From assembly GCA_030248065.1 (NCBI GenBank), contig JASAMV010005392.1, forward strand, positions 1 through 64,000: a DNA stretch of 64,000 bases. Reading direction: 5' to 3'. This document shows, piece by piece, positions 11,801-23,767 of this stretch. The notes beneath the pieces were generated by a model that had not been told where the DNA came from, searched no databases, and saw only the letters and a list, made by a program, of their open reading frames with translations. This DNA is from Rhynchonema sp. JSB1_4 (taxonomy: Eukaryota; Nematoda; Chromadorea; Monhysterida; Xyalidae). Position numbers and translations under genes: made by a program. Numbering within the stretch: position 1 is the first letter of the stretch; the number at the start of each line of letters is the position of its first letter.

Positions 11801-14800
11801 TGTTATACACATGAAAGTCCTAAATCTTTCCTCTTTCCTTCTTAACGAATACTAGTATATCCCGAAAGAAATTCGGGACACGCAAATCGTTTCGTTGTAC
11901 CTTTGTACCAAGTGTTCCGCTACGTTATCTGCGCATACAAGATTAGGGTGACCAAGATTAGGAACGCAACCTTTTAGGCAAACTCTTTCTCTGCGTGAAG
12001 AAAGCTGTTCCACGTGGGTATGGCATATCAGTCGAACGCAAAACTTCCATAGTTTTTTGTGTTAAAATATCATGCAATGAAACATCCCCATGCTTGTGCT
12101 GGAGCAGTGATGCCGTGGAGAAATCAAAATTTTCCCATACCCAGCCCGATTTTCGGGAAATTTCCCATACATACCACCCAAAAATCAAAAATTTCCCATA
12201 CCTGGGGGGTTTCTCCAAAAATTCAAGAAATTCCTGTACCCGAGAGGGGGTTTCTGAAAAATGACCCCAAAAATCTTCTAAAAGTACCAAAAAGTGGTCT
12301 AGAAGTGCTCAAAACAGCGTTTTCTTTCGGCAGCAAGCAATTTTTGACATTTTTAGGCGAACAATGGTCAATTTTGGTACTACTCGGGGTCAAAAAGTCA
12401 TTTCTTAGGGGTGTATGTTCCAAAAGTGAAAATTTTCTCATACCCCATACCCCCGGCCGATTTTCCATACCCCATACCAGGGGGTAACCACCCCCCAACC
12501 GCCCAACCCCCCTAACGACACCACTGTGCTGGAGTTATGGGTCGGACAACATGTGGTCTGGCAACTACACCTTGCTGATGTTTCAAACGATATTATTAGG
12601 TTCTTCTCGTAAAACTGCACTTATTCTATGCTTGTTTGTACTATTCTTGCTTTATTATGTCCCTTACTGCTCATTTCTGGTAAACTCTGTGTTCTATTCG
12701 TGATCCTCCGCTCGCTTATTAAAGGGATCCTGTTTTCCTCACAATTCAGTGTTCGTTGTCGTTGTTCTGTCGTTGTTCGTTCGTTGCGTGCTCGTTCTGT
12801 GAGACTGTAGCGCGGTTGCGCATTGTGGTTATTGTTATTATAAATCGTTATTGTGAACGAGCGAGTCGAATCGGTTTAAAATATCGTAATTCAAACGAAA
12901 AAATATTCGATTCATTGGCAATTTGTTGACGCTTTGTTGAGAAAATCGTGTCTGCTGCACGAGCCAGCGTGCCGCCGAAACATCTGAGTTTGAACTTTGA
13001 CGTCGAGCTTGACGGTGAGCTTGGCTTTGTTTTGTGAATTCCACCCATGGTTGTGATCATGTTAGCGACTGACGAGCAAAAAATCACAAATTTTTATCAT
13101 CTGGCCCAAAGCTCCAGCTTGGTGATAATTCATCCCATAATACACTTACATAAAAAACTATCGAAAGTTTGCGTTCGACTGTTACCGTACTCATGACAAA
13201 CTACTTACTCAACGCAGAGCTAGGGTTGTGTTCCTACCTACATATCTTGGTCACCCCGTAAGCTAGTGCCAACCTATCTCAAAGAATATGTAGCTCTAGT
13301 CTGGCTGATTCTCCGGTTTGCAATTATTACCTACACGGAACGTACCAAGTGTGCAGAAATTATTCTGTACAAGACGTGGCAGCCATTCGCCCTTGTAGCA
13401 CACAGATGCTGTAGCTAGCTGATCGGCGTTGTGATAGGGACTGGTACACGTCACAGTAGCTGTGGAACCCTCAGCCACTGATTGACCTGTAATGAACGGT
13501 ATTGCATACATGTGTGTCCTCAAGTTCCCCACTTACAGTACCGGGTGCAATTCTAGGCTGAAAGTTGAAGTCGCGTGCACGCACGTGCACGCGAAGTTTT
13601 GCGCGTGCGCTCCCTATGTTTTAGCACTAGGAAGTCGCGTGCACGCGCGTGCACGCGACTTCAACTTTCAGCCTAGAATTGCACCCGGAACTGTACAAAG
13701 ATGCTACATTGTTTTTTAGGGGAAATTGAACGAAAAAGAGCCGTCCGACATATTTATAAGCGGCGATTAATCTCCAACATCGAACTGTTTCCGTAGCTGT
13801 GCGGAAAACTCGAACCTTGGCTTGCATAGAAACTTCTGATTGCAACACATGTGATTCCCTCATGAATGGGGAAGCGATTAAAAATCGGATTATCCCCCTG
13901 TCCCAGATAAGTGTTGACCACAAAGTTGCTCCAGAAACAACAAAGTTCCTCTTTTTTTTAATTTGTGTCAACTTAGGCCGTTGTGTTTCAAACCACGTGC
14001 GCAGTACTTCTTAACACCTTATTTCGGAACCTTTGTTGTTTGCTGATAAATTTCCACAAAAAGATGTTTATAAGCCGCCTGTTGTACTGTTGTGTTCTGT
14101 CTCACACCACGTGTGCAGTACTTCTTAACACCTTATTTCGGAAACCTGTTGTTTCCTGATAAATTTCTCTTAAAAACTGTTTATAAGCCGCCTGTTGGGC
14201 TGTTGTGTCTCACACCACGTGTGCAGTGCTTCTTAACTCTTTTTATTTCGGAAACCTGTTGTTTCCTGATAAATTTCTCTTAAAAACTGTTTATAAGCCG
14301 CCTGTTGTACTGTTGTGTCTCACACCACGTCGCAAACCTGTTGTTTCCTGATAAATTTCATTTAAAAGCTGTTTATAAACCGTCTGTTGGGCTGTTGTGT
14401 CTCACACCACGTGTGCAGTACGTTTGGAAACCTGTTGTTTCCCGATAAATTTCCCTTAAAAGCTGTTTATAAGCCGCCTGTTAGTCTGTTGTGTTCTGTC
14501 TCACACCACGTGTGCAGTACTTCTTAACACCTTATTTCGGAAACCTGTTGTTTCCTGATAAATTTCCCTTAAAAGCTGTTTATAAGCCTCCTGTCGGGCC
14601 GTTGTGTCTCACACCACGTGTGCAGTACTTCTTAACAGCTTACATATATTTTGGAAACTTGTTGTTTGCTGATAAATTTCGCTTGAAAGCTGTTTATAAG
14701 CAGCCTGTTGGGCTGTTGTGTCTTACACCACGTGTGCAGTACTTCTTAACACCTTATTTCGGAACCATTGTTGTTTGCTGATAAATTTCCCTTAAAAGAT

Positions 14801-17800
14801 GTTCATAAGCCGCCTGTTGGGCTGTTGTGTCTTACACCACGTGCGCAGTACTTCTTAACAGCTTACATATATCTGGAAACTTGTTGTTTGCTGATAAATT
14901 TCCCTTGAAAGCTGTTTATAAGCAACCTGTTGGGCTGTTGTGTCTCACACCACGTGTGCAGTGCTTCGTAACAGCTTACATATATTTTGAAAACTTGTTG
15001 TTTTCTGATAAATTTCCCTTAAAAGCTGTTTATAAGCCGCCTGTTGGGCTGTTGTGTCTTACACCACGTGTGCAGTACTTCTCAGCACCTTATTTAGGAA
15101 CCATTGTTTTATTATTGATAAATTCCCCTAAAAGTTGTTTATTAGCCACCTGTTGGGCTGTTGTGTCCTAGATGTACTTCTTCTTAACACCTTATTTCGG
15201 AAACTTTGTTGTTTCCAGGGAAATTTCCCTTAAAAGCTGTTTATAAGCCGCCTGTTAACCTGTTGTGTCTCACACCACGTGTGCAGTACTTCTAAACACC
15301 TTATTTCAGAAACCTGTTGTTTGCTGATAAATTTCCCTTAAAAGCTGATTATAAGCCGCCTGTTCGACTGTTGTGTCTCACACCACATGTGCAGTACTTC
15401 TTAACACCTTATTTCGAAACCTTTGTTGTTTGCTCATTAATTTTCATAAAAAGATGTTTATAAGCCGCCTGTTGGGCAGTTGTGTCCCAGATGCAGTTTT
15501 TCTTAACACCTTACTTCGGAACCTTCGTTGTTTCCAGACAAATTTCCCTTGAAAGCTGTTTATAAGCCGCCTGTTGGGCTGTTGTGTCTCACACCACGTG
15601 TGCAGTACTTCTTAACAGCTTACATATATTTCGGAACCTTCGTTATTTCCAGATAAATTTCCCTTAAAAGCTGTTTATAAGCCGCCTGTTGGGCTGTTGT
15701 GTCTTACACCACGTGTGCAGTACTTCTTAACAGCTTACATATATTTTGGAAACTTGTTGCTTGCTGATAAATTTCCCCTAAAAAATGTTTATAAGCCGCC
15801 TGTTGGGCTGTTGTGTCCCAGATGTACTTCTTCTTAACACCTTATTTCGGAAACTTTGTTGTTTCCAGATAAATTTCTCTTGAAAGCTTTTTATAAGCCG
15901 CCAGCTAGGCTGTTGTGTCTCACACCACGTGTGCAGTACTTTTTAACACCTTATTTCGGAAACCTGTTGTTTGCTGATAAATTTCCCTTAAAAGCTGATT
16001 ATAAGCCGCCTGTTGGGCTGTTGTGTCTTACACCACGAGTGCAGTACTTCTTAACACCTTATTTCGGAAACTTTGTTGTTTCCAGATAAATTTCCCTTAA
16101 AAGCTTTTTATAAGCCGCCAGCTAGGCTGTTGTGTCTCACACCACGTGTGCAGTACTTTTTAACACCTTATTTCGGAAACCTGTTGTTTGCTGATAAGTT
16201 TCCCTTAAAAGCTGAATATAAGCCGCCTGTTGGGCTGTTGTGTCTTACACCACGTGTGCAGTACTTCTAAACACCTTATTTCGGAAACCTGTTGTTTGCT
16301 GATAAATTTCCCTTAAAAGCTGATTATAAGCCGCCTGTTGGGCTGTTGTGTCTTACACCACGAGTGCAGTACTTCTTAACACCTTATTTCGGAAACTTTG
16401 TTGTTTCCAGATAAATTTCCCTTAAAAGCTTTTTATAAGCCGCCAGCTAGGCTGTTGTGTCTCACATCACGTGTGCAGTACTTTTTAACACCTTATTTCG
16501 GAACCTTTGTTGTTTGCTGATAAATTTCCCTTAAAAGATGCTTATACTGTTAGCCGCCCGTTGGGCTGTTGTGTCCCAGATGCAGTTCTTCTTAACGCCT
16601 TATTTTGGAACCTTCGTTGCTTCCAGATAAATTTCCCTTGAAAGCTGTTTATAAGCCGCCTGTTGGGCTGTTGTGTCTCACACCACGTGTGCAGTACTTC
16701 TTAACACCTTATTTCGGAACCTTCGTTGTTTCCAGATAAATTTCCTTTGAAGGCTGCTTATAAGCCGCCTGTTGGGCTGTTGTGTCTTACACCACGTGCG
16801 CAGTACTTCTTAACAGCTTACATATATTTGGAAACTTGTTGTTTGCTGATAAATTTCCCTTGAAAGCTGTTTATAAGCAACCTGTTGGGCTGTTGTGTCT
16901 CACACCACGTGTGCAGTGCTTCTTAACAGCTTATTTCGGAACCTTCGTTATTTCCAGATAAATTTCCTTTGAAGGCTGCTTATAAGCCGCCTGTTGGGCT
17001 GTTGTGTCCCAGATGTACTTCTTCTTAACACCTTATTTCGGAAACTTTGTTGTTTCCAGGGAAATTTCCCTTAAAAGCTGTTTATAAGCCGCCTGTTAAG
17101 CTGTTGTGACTCACACCACGTGTGCAGTACTTCTAAACACCTTATTTCGGAAACCTGTTGTTTGCTGATAAATTTCCCTTAAAAGCTGATTATAAGCCGC
17201 CTGTTCGACTGTTGTGTCTCACACCACATGTGCAGTACTTCTTAACACCTTATTTCGGAACCTTTGTTGTTTGCTCATTAATGTTCATAAAAAGATGTTT
17301 ATAAGCCGCCTGTTGGGCTGTTGTGTCCCAGATGCACTTTTTGTTAACACCTTACTTCGGAACCTTCGTTGTTTCCAGATAAATTTCCCTCGAAAGCTGT
17401 TTATAAGCCGCCTGTTGGGCTGTTGTGTCTCACACCACGTGTGCAGTACTTCTTAACAGCTTACATATATTTTGGAAACTTGTTGTTTGCTGATAAATTT
17501 CCCTTAAAAGCTGTTTATAAGCCGCCTGTTGGGCTGTTGTGTCTTACACCACGTGTGCAGTACTTCTTAACAGCTTACATATATTTTGGAAACTTGTTGC
17601 TTGCTGATAAATTTCCCCTAAAAGATGTTTATAAGCCGCCTGTTGGGCTGTTGTGTCCAGATGTACTTCTTCTTAACACCTTATTTCGGAAACTTTGTTG
17701 TTTCCAGATAAATTTCCCTTAAAAGCTTTTTATAAGCCGCCAGCTAGGCTGTTGTGTCTCACACCACGTGTGCAGTACTTTTTAACACCTTATTTCGGAA

Positions 17801-20464
17801 ACCTGTTGTTTGCTGATAAATTTCCCTTAAAAGCTGATTATAAGCCGCCTGTTGGGCTGTTGTGTCTTACACCACGAGTGCAGTACTTCTTAACACCTTA
17901 TTTCGGAAACTTTGTTGTTTCCAGATAAATTTCCCTTAAAAGCTTTTTATAACCGCCAGCTAGGCTGTTGTGTCTCACACCACGTGTGCAGTACTTTTTA
18001 ACACCTTATTTCGGAAACCTGTTGTTTGCTGATACGTTTCCCTTAAAAGCTGAATATAAGCCGCCTGTTGGGCTATTGTGTCTTACACCACGTGTGCAGT
18101 ACTTCTAAACACCTTATTTCGGAAACCTGTTGTTTGCTGATAAATTTCCCTTGAAAGCTGATTATAAGCCGCCTGTTGGGCTGTTGTGTCTTACACCACG
18201 AGTGCAGTACTTCTTAACACCTTATTTCGGAAACTTTGTTGTTTCCAGATAAATTTCCCTTAAAAGCTTTTTATAAGCCGCCAGCTAGGCTGTTGTGTCT
18301 CACATCACGTGTGCAGTACTTTTTAACACCTTATTTCGGAACCTTTGTTGTTTGCTGATAAATTTCCGTTAAAAGATGCTTATAAGCCGCCCGTTGGGCT
18401 GTTGTGTCCCAGATGCAGTTTTTCTTAACACCTTATTTCGGAACCTTCGTTGCTTCCAGATAAATTTCCCTTGAAAGCTGTTTATAAGCCGCCTGTTGGG
18501 CTGTTGTGTCTCACACCACGTGTGCAGTACTTCTTAACACCTTATTTCGGAACCTTCGTTATTTCCAGATAAATTTCCTTTGAAGGCTGCTTATAGGCCG
18601 CCTGTTGGGCTGTTGTGTCCCAGATGTAGTTCTTCTTAACACCTTATTTCGGAACCTTCGTTGTTTCCATATAAATTTCTCTTGAAAGCTGTTTATAAGC
18701 CGCCTGTTGGGCTGTTGTGTCTCACACCACGTGTGCAGCACTTCTTAACAGCTTACATATATTTTGGAAACTTGTTGTTTGCTGATAAATTTCCCTTAAA
18801 AGCTGTTTATAAGCCGCCTGTTGGGCTGTTGTGTCTTACACCACGTGTGCAGTACTTCTTAATACCTTATTTCGGAACCATTGTTGTTTGCTGATAAATT
18901 TCCCCTAAAAGATGTTTATAAGCCGCCTGTTGGGCTGTTGTGTCTCACATCACGTGTGCAGTACTTCTTAACACCTTATTTCGGAACCATTGTTGTTTGC
19001 TGATAAATTTCCCTCAAAAGATGCTTATAAGCCGCCCGTTGGGCTGTTGTGTCCCAGATGCAGTTCTTCTTAATACCTTATTTCGGAACCTTCGTTGCTT
19101 CCAGATAAATTTCCCTTGAAAGCTGTTTATAAGCCGCCTGTTGGGCTGTTGTGTCACACACCACGTGTGCAGTACTTCTTAACACCTTATTTCGGAACCT
19201 TCGTTGTTTCCAGATACATTTCCTTTGAAAGCTGCTTATAAGCCGCCTGTTGGGCTGTTGTGTCCCAGATGTAGTTCTTCTTAACACCTTATTTCGGAAC
19301 CTTCGTTGTTTCCATATACTGTAAATTTCCCTTGAAAGCTGTTTATAAGCCGCCTGTTGGGCTGTTGTGTCTTGCACCACGTGTGCAGCACTTCTTAACA
19401 GCTTACATATATTTTGGAAACTTGTTGGTTGCTGATAAATTTCCCTTAAAAGCTGTTTATAAGCCGCCTGTTGGGCTGTTGTGTCTTACACCACGTGTGC
19501 AGTACTTCTTAACACCTTATTTCGGAACCATTGTTGTTTGCTGATAAATTTCCCCTAAAAGATGTTTATAAGCCGCCTGTTGGGCTGTTGTGTCCCAGAT
19601 GTACTTCTTCTTAACACCTTATTTCGGAAACATTGTTGTTGTTTCTAGATAAATTTCCCTGAAAAGCTGTTTATAAGCCGCCAGCTAGGCTGTTGTGTCT
19701 CACATCACGTGTGCAGTACTTTTTAACACCTTATTTCGGAACATTTGTTGTTTGCTGATAAATTTCCCTTAAAAGATGCTTATAAGCCGCCCGTTTGGCT
19801 GTTGTGTCCCAGATGCAATTCTTCTTAACACCTTTTTTCGGAACCTTCGTTGTTTCCAGATAAATTCCCCTTGAAAGCTGTTTATAAGCCGCCTGTTCGG
19901 CTGTTGTGTCTCACACCACGTGTGCAGTACTTCTTAACACCTTATTTCGGAACGGAGCTAATTAACATTCCGATTCCGGATCGAAAATCGAAATCCATCT
20001 TCGATCTTAGATCGATGATCGGATCGAAGGCAAAAATTTGGATGGGATCGAACCCAGGTCCACCTGTAACGGCAGTCTGTGACGACTAAAGGTGCGTTGC
20101 TGAAATTAACTAACCAGCCGAATCAAATGTGGTCAGGCCATCAGACGTCGTGTACGTAATGGAGGCGTTGTTGAACAGAAATGTCTCGCCTGGAAAGAGC
20201 ACAAAGTCAACCAGAAGCAATCATCTACGCATACTGTACATGCTGTATGGGTACCAGGAATCAGCATTGCCATGTCAGTCAATTTTTCTATCTGTAGCAA
20301 CAGCAAGCTTCAAAAATGGTCACAAAATTCGGCTATAATTCAATTCAAATTCCACAGTTTTCGTTCCTCGTTGAAACACACCACGTACAAGAGCTGGAGG
20401 TCGACGTTTGACATGCTTCCAATGAGTGCATGGTGAACAGCAGTATCGCCACGTATAACAACAT
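8832..20464 (-). CDS. Gene A: secreted CCP-CCP-SRCR protein
   Basis: Seven exons on the minus strand: 20464-20389, 20189-20115, 13486-13346, 11121-11033, 10191-10053, 9324-9192, 9015-8832. They total 837 nt, 278 aa. Exon 1 is a signal peptide (MLLYVAILLFTMHSLEA). CCP1 (about 26-97) has NASITY, TVTCTSPYH, CYKGEWLP and NNFC; CCP2 (98-173) has NATISY, LTNGTWSPQSWSC. The SRCR domain (174-278) has GPVELFYNSRW, VCRDLGY, YSISC, TIMDC and DGVGYVQCY, then TGA. Domain-boundary introns are phase 1, and the intron inside SRCR is phase 2. No membrane segment follows the SRCR domain, so secretion is likely. Intron 2 is 6.6 kb and holds the 114-bp satellite; other introns hold several MITEs. It is convergent with UMPS. 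Ligand unknown; recognition or adhesion is inferred from the domains only. Confidence 0.85.
9552..9924. mobile_element. MITE with 19-bp terminal inverted repeats, in gene A intron 5
   Basis: TACCGTAAAAACCTAAATA at the left end is matched exactly by its reverse complement at the right end. If the outer TA is the target duplication this is a Tc1/mariner-type MITE. The subterminal regions are G-rich (GGGGGCTCTATTA repeated) and could form quadruplexes. The interior has no coding potential. Confidence 0.75.
11156..11487 (+). mobile_element. 332-bp MITE, family 1, copy 1 (gene A intron 3)
   Basis: Ends TATAGTCCGCCCACCAG and its complement (copy 2 is at 61591-61922, the same 332-bp length, with the core reversed). 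Long subterminal inverted repeats include CCACGTTCTAATGAAAGAG. The core is A/T-rich. TA target duplications are likely. No coding capacity. Confidence 0.8.
11946..13258. mobile_element. 1.3-kb terminal-inverted-repeat element in gene A intron 3
   Basis: GGGTGACCAAGATTAGGAAC at the left faces an inverted, diverged copy at the right (GTTCCTACCTACATATCTTG followed by GTCACCCC). Similarity continues inward (CTCTTTCTCTGCGT versus CTCTGCGTTGAG inverted). The interior carries the nested hAT-like copy at 12105-12526. No transposase reading frame is visible. Confidence 0.5.
12105..12526 (-). mobile_element. hAT-like non-autonomous element, copy 2, with perfect 8-bp duplication
   Basis: Ends CAGTGATGCC... 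and ...CGACACCACTG, flanked on both sides by TGCTGGAG (12097-12104 and 12527-12534). The 8-bp duplication plus CAGTG ends indicate the hAT superfamily. The 422-bp body is rich in TTTCCCATACC-type repeats and has no transposase. Confidence 0.8.
13534..13695. mobile_element. Palindromic foldback element, CCGGGTGCAATTCTAG family, copy 1
   Basis: The arms begin TACAGTACCGGGTGCAATTC and continue through GGCTGAAAGTTGAAGTCGCGTGCACG; the right arm is the near-perfect complement. The centre is GC-rich with GTGCACGC repeats. It lies 48 bp upstream of exon 3 of gene A, in its long intron. A second copy is at 31833-31933. Confidence 0.75.
13978..19953. repeat. 6-kb satellite array, unit about 114 bp, in gene A intron 2
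   Basis: About 50 head-to-tail units (mostly 110-117 bp, one of 82) contain CTTAACACCTTATTTCGGAA, GATAAATTTCCCTTAAAAG, TATAAGCCGCCTGTTGGGCT and CACCACGTGTGCAGTAC. Variant units recur in the same order about 1.84 kb apart (for example TTTCCAGGGAAATTTCCC at 15213 and 17054), showing a higher-order duplication. Each unit carries a CACGTG palindrome. Open frames that repeat a peptide such as GLLCLTPRVQYF arise because the unit length is often near a multiple of three; they are not genes. Confidence 0.95.
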
Positions 20465-20693
20465 GATGTTGGGGTGATGTTTCCCGCCTTTATCTTGTGG
20501 AATACTGCTGAAAATTGAACCGATCATGATGTACCAATGTACATAATACGGTGGGCAATTGGGCATTGCATAGGTACAGGTAAGATACAAGCTTTACCTT
20601 ATCTAGGTATGTATATGTACAAATACACGGGCCCAGTCAACCATACCGTATCCAAAGCACACTGTGCACGAATCGCAAAAAGTTGGCTTACAG

Positions 20694-20802
20694 TATAGTC
20701 CTTATGCCAATCCAGATCGTCAACTCTTGTCGTCAACTACCGCGCTCGTTTAGAGCTGCTTCAGTTGACGACGAGATTTGACCACTTGAGTTGCCGACTA
20801 TA
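20694..20802. mobile_element. Small MITE-like sequence with TATAGTC ends
   Basis: TATAGTC at the left and GACTATA at the right, with inverted GTCAACT/AGTTGAC blocks inside. A related GTTGACGATCTGAGTTGACG stretch is near 41555. Confidence 0.35.
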
Positions 20803-20872
20803 TACCACTAGCCCAAAAAGTTGCGTGTTGCGCAACGGGGCGGTAATCACGCGTGCATGCACATATAACATA

Positions 20873-21098
20873 GGGTGGAATTTTCGAAACGGTGTAAAGG
20901 TCAGTTGTGCGTAAAGGTCGGTGTAAAGTTCGGTCGGAAGCTCGGTCGGCGAAGCTCGGTGTAAACGTGAAACATTGCCTATTATTAACGTGGAATGTTT
21001 CAAGTTTACACCGAGGTGTATCACACTGTGCTGTCGACCGATCTTTCCAGCGACCGTTACACCCAACTGACCTTTACACCGTTTCGAAAATATCACCC
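20873..21098. mobile_element. GGGTG foldback element, copy 1
   Basis: A long inverted repeat begins GGGTGGAATTTTCGAAACGG and ends in its complement CCGTTTCGAAAATATCACCC. Arms carry repeated GGTGTAAA/CGGTCGG blocks and the hinge is GAAACATTGCC...GGAATGTTTC. Flanking ATA on both sides could be a 3-bp duplication. The same family is at 53951-54174, with a decayed relative at 59347. Confidence 0.8.
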
Positions 21099-21634
21099 AT
21101 AGAGTGAATGTGTGATCAGTACAGTGACTAGTGGCATAAATATCGAAGACTCGAAATATCCCTAATACAATGAGTCACGTGACCAAGGCAAGATCATAAA
21201 GGACCGATCGCCAACCCTGATATCGCTCACTGCTAAACATCATGTCTACACCATCGCTCGTGTCACAATGGAGTGGGATGACACGGGTATTTTCTGTTAT
21301 ACCAAGCAAGGACATGCACCGCACGTGCATGCGTTTCGAAGACGATACATACGGCGTGCATTACCGTCGGTGTAACATTGCCAATCCAGATACTATAACG
21401 GACCTTGGATATTTTCATACATACCCACCTGCGGACTACTTGGTTGGAGCGCAAACCATGGCAATAGCGACAAACATTTTGCGGCACTTTTAGTTTTGTG
21501 ATCACTGACAAAATGGCACGGCACTAAACCATTTACATGCACGCATCCGTGTTGGCAAGTCAAGGCCACCGTTGGTCAACCAAGGACACAGGTCAGCAAA
21601 GGTATTTGACCACGAACAGCCACATGCGTGCAGT

Positions 21635-22055
<421 letters not shown>

Positions 22056-23767
22056 CTCTCACATGACGCTACCTTGAAACGGCGTTCCAGCGCCCGCGCT
22101 GTAACACATTGGCAGCAGCATGCCTCATCCTATATTTTGTGTAGGGCGCGCAGGGACGTCGTCTAAAAGTATAGCGTCGTACAGCGAGCGTCACTGAATT
22201 TTCAGTGGCGGAGATGGATGTGAATAAATGGTCATTCACAACGCTCTCACCTTGTTGCTGGTTGTCACGTGCGTCGTTTCATTCTGGTGAGGTCACTAGT
22301 CAGGAGACTGTGAGCATGCTATCATGTCGCCTCATCTCAGCTCTGGTGCAGGAATTTCCTGGAGCACCTAGCACCAAACTTTTGATTGTTTGCACCTTGC
22401 ACGTGTTGCCCTGTGTATCATTCAACGAAAATTGCGATGGTGTTTCACGCACTTGCGTTATCTTAGAGCATTTTTAATCGGTTGGGGTAGAAATTTTATT
22501 GGTTACCTTATACAACGCACAGCTTTTTTCCATGTTTCATCGGGGAAAATGTGTCTCCTTCAACGAAAGGGTGTTTGGGCCTTGGTGCCTTCGCTGAATC
22601 CGTCACCAGGCAGTGTCAGACGCAGAGATTGTGTGAAGGCACGTCCCTATCAGAACAGTCTATGCTGCAAGAGTGAACCATTTGCCCTAGTGATATCCAT
22701 CCACAGTTTTTGCAACAGTACTTAGCTATGCGTAGAAACATCAACAGACCATACCCTTGAGCCAGTGGGTGCTCATCATCCCAAACAAGTTTGGTTGTTT
22801 TGCAGCGACCGCGCTGCGACCTTGACCATCTTGTGAGAACGTCAGACTGCACTACATATCATACTATTAGTACGGTATATCATACATGTAATCATGCTGG
22901 AAAATTTATCCAAAACTTGTTATTGCTGTGGTACGTTTGCTGTCAACCTGCAAAATGTAGAGGTACATATACATAGTGACCTAGCACATTGCGCGTTTTT
23001 TTGGCCAGGATCAAAGTGATCAATGTACATATGTAGTACAAGTATCGGTCACATTTCTGCTGACATCAGGCACCAGCGGTGGTCACAGGCACACATGACA
23101 GTACAAGATCTGGTCATGTGTGTGCATGCTTGCACTCGTAATGGAGAATTATGTAGGTACATATTACTGTACTATGATAATGCAATGAATGACATGACAG
23201 TACACCTTAGCAACTTACAAACAAGTTACAACGTGCCTTAGGTTACCCACAGCATGCATACGTTTCACGTGTTACAAGTACACTCCCAGTGTCCACCACA
23301 CGGTTCTCTAGGTGAACGGTTCTTTCATGGGTTCTGAACTTTTTGTTCGGGCGAAGTCAAGAACCACCTAAGGGAACTCAAAAAAGAGTCCATAAATGGT
23401 AAATTTCTCACCAGTACGTTGGTTCAAAGTATACACACATCTCAGATGCTCGAACTTGCTCGCAGGATCTCCAAGCACACGAAATAGAAACAAAAACCAA
23501 ACGAAGAACGGTTCGCAGACTGCATGGTGATCAGTATACAACCGTACCCCGCTGTTCGGATATACATATACTTAGCAAGGTACATAGATATACCTATGTA
23601 GAGGTAAAGCGATGTGTACCAGGTACATGTGCTTCGCATACTTTTCATACATTACGCTTCCTAATGTATAGCCTGCACATTGCAATCCTTTACAATCAGC
23701 CCGCAATGCAGCACCAACATTTCAGAGTGTGATCAACATTATTGCAATCAATCACTAATCGTTGACA

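Noticed and set aside
14092..19544. Many frames repeating a peptide like GLLCLTPRVQYF
   Set aside because: They come from the 114-bp satellite, whose unit length is often a multiple of three; frames break at each indel and there is no start, signal or splice support.
13978..19953. CRISPR-like array of regular repeats
   Set aside because: Repeat units are contiguous with no unique spacers, and the genome is eukaryotic.
19975..20090. tRNA gene at the edge of the satellite
   Set aside because: Only a T-arm-like GGGTTCGATCCC (minus strand) is present; no D-arm or acceptor stem.
21242..21493. Protein-like 83-codon frame upstream of the CA tract
   Set aside because: An overlapping frame looks equally protein-like, and there are no convincing splice sites or homology, so no call was made.
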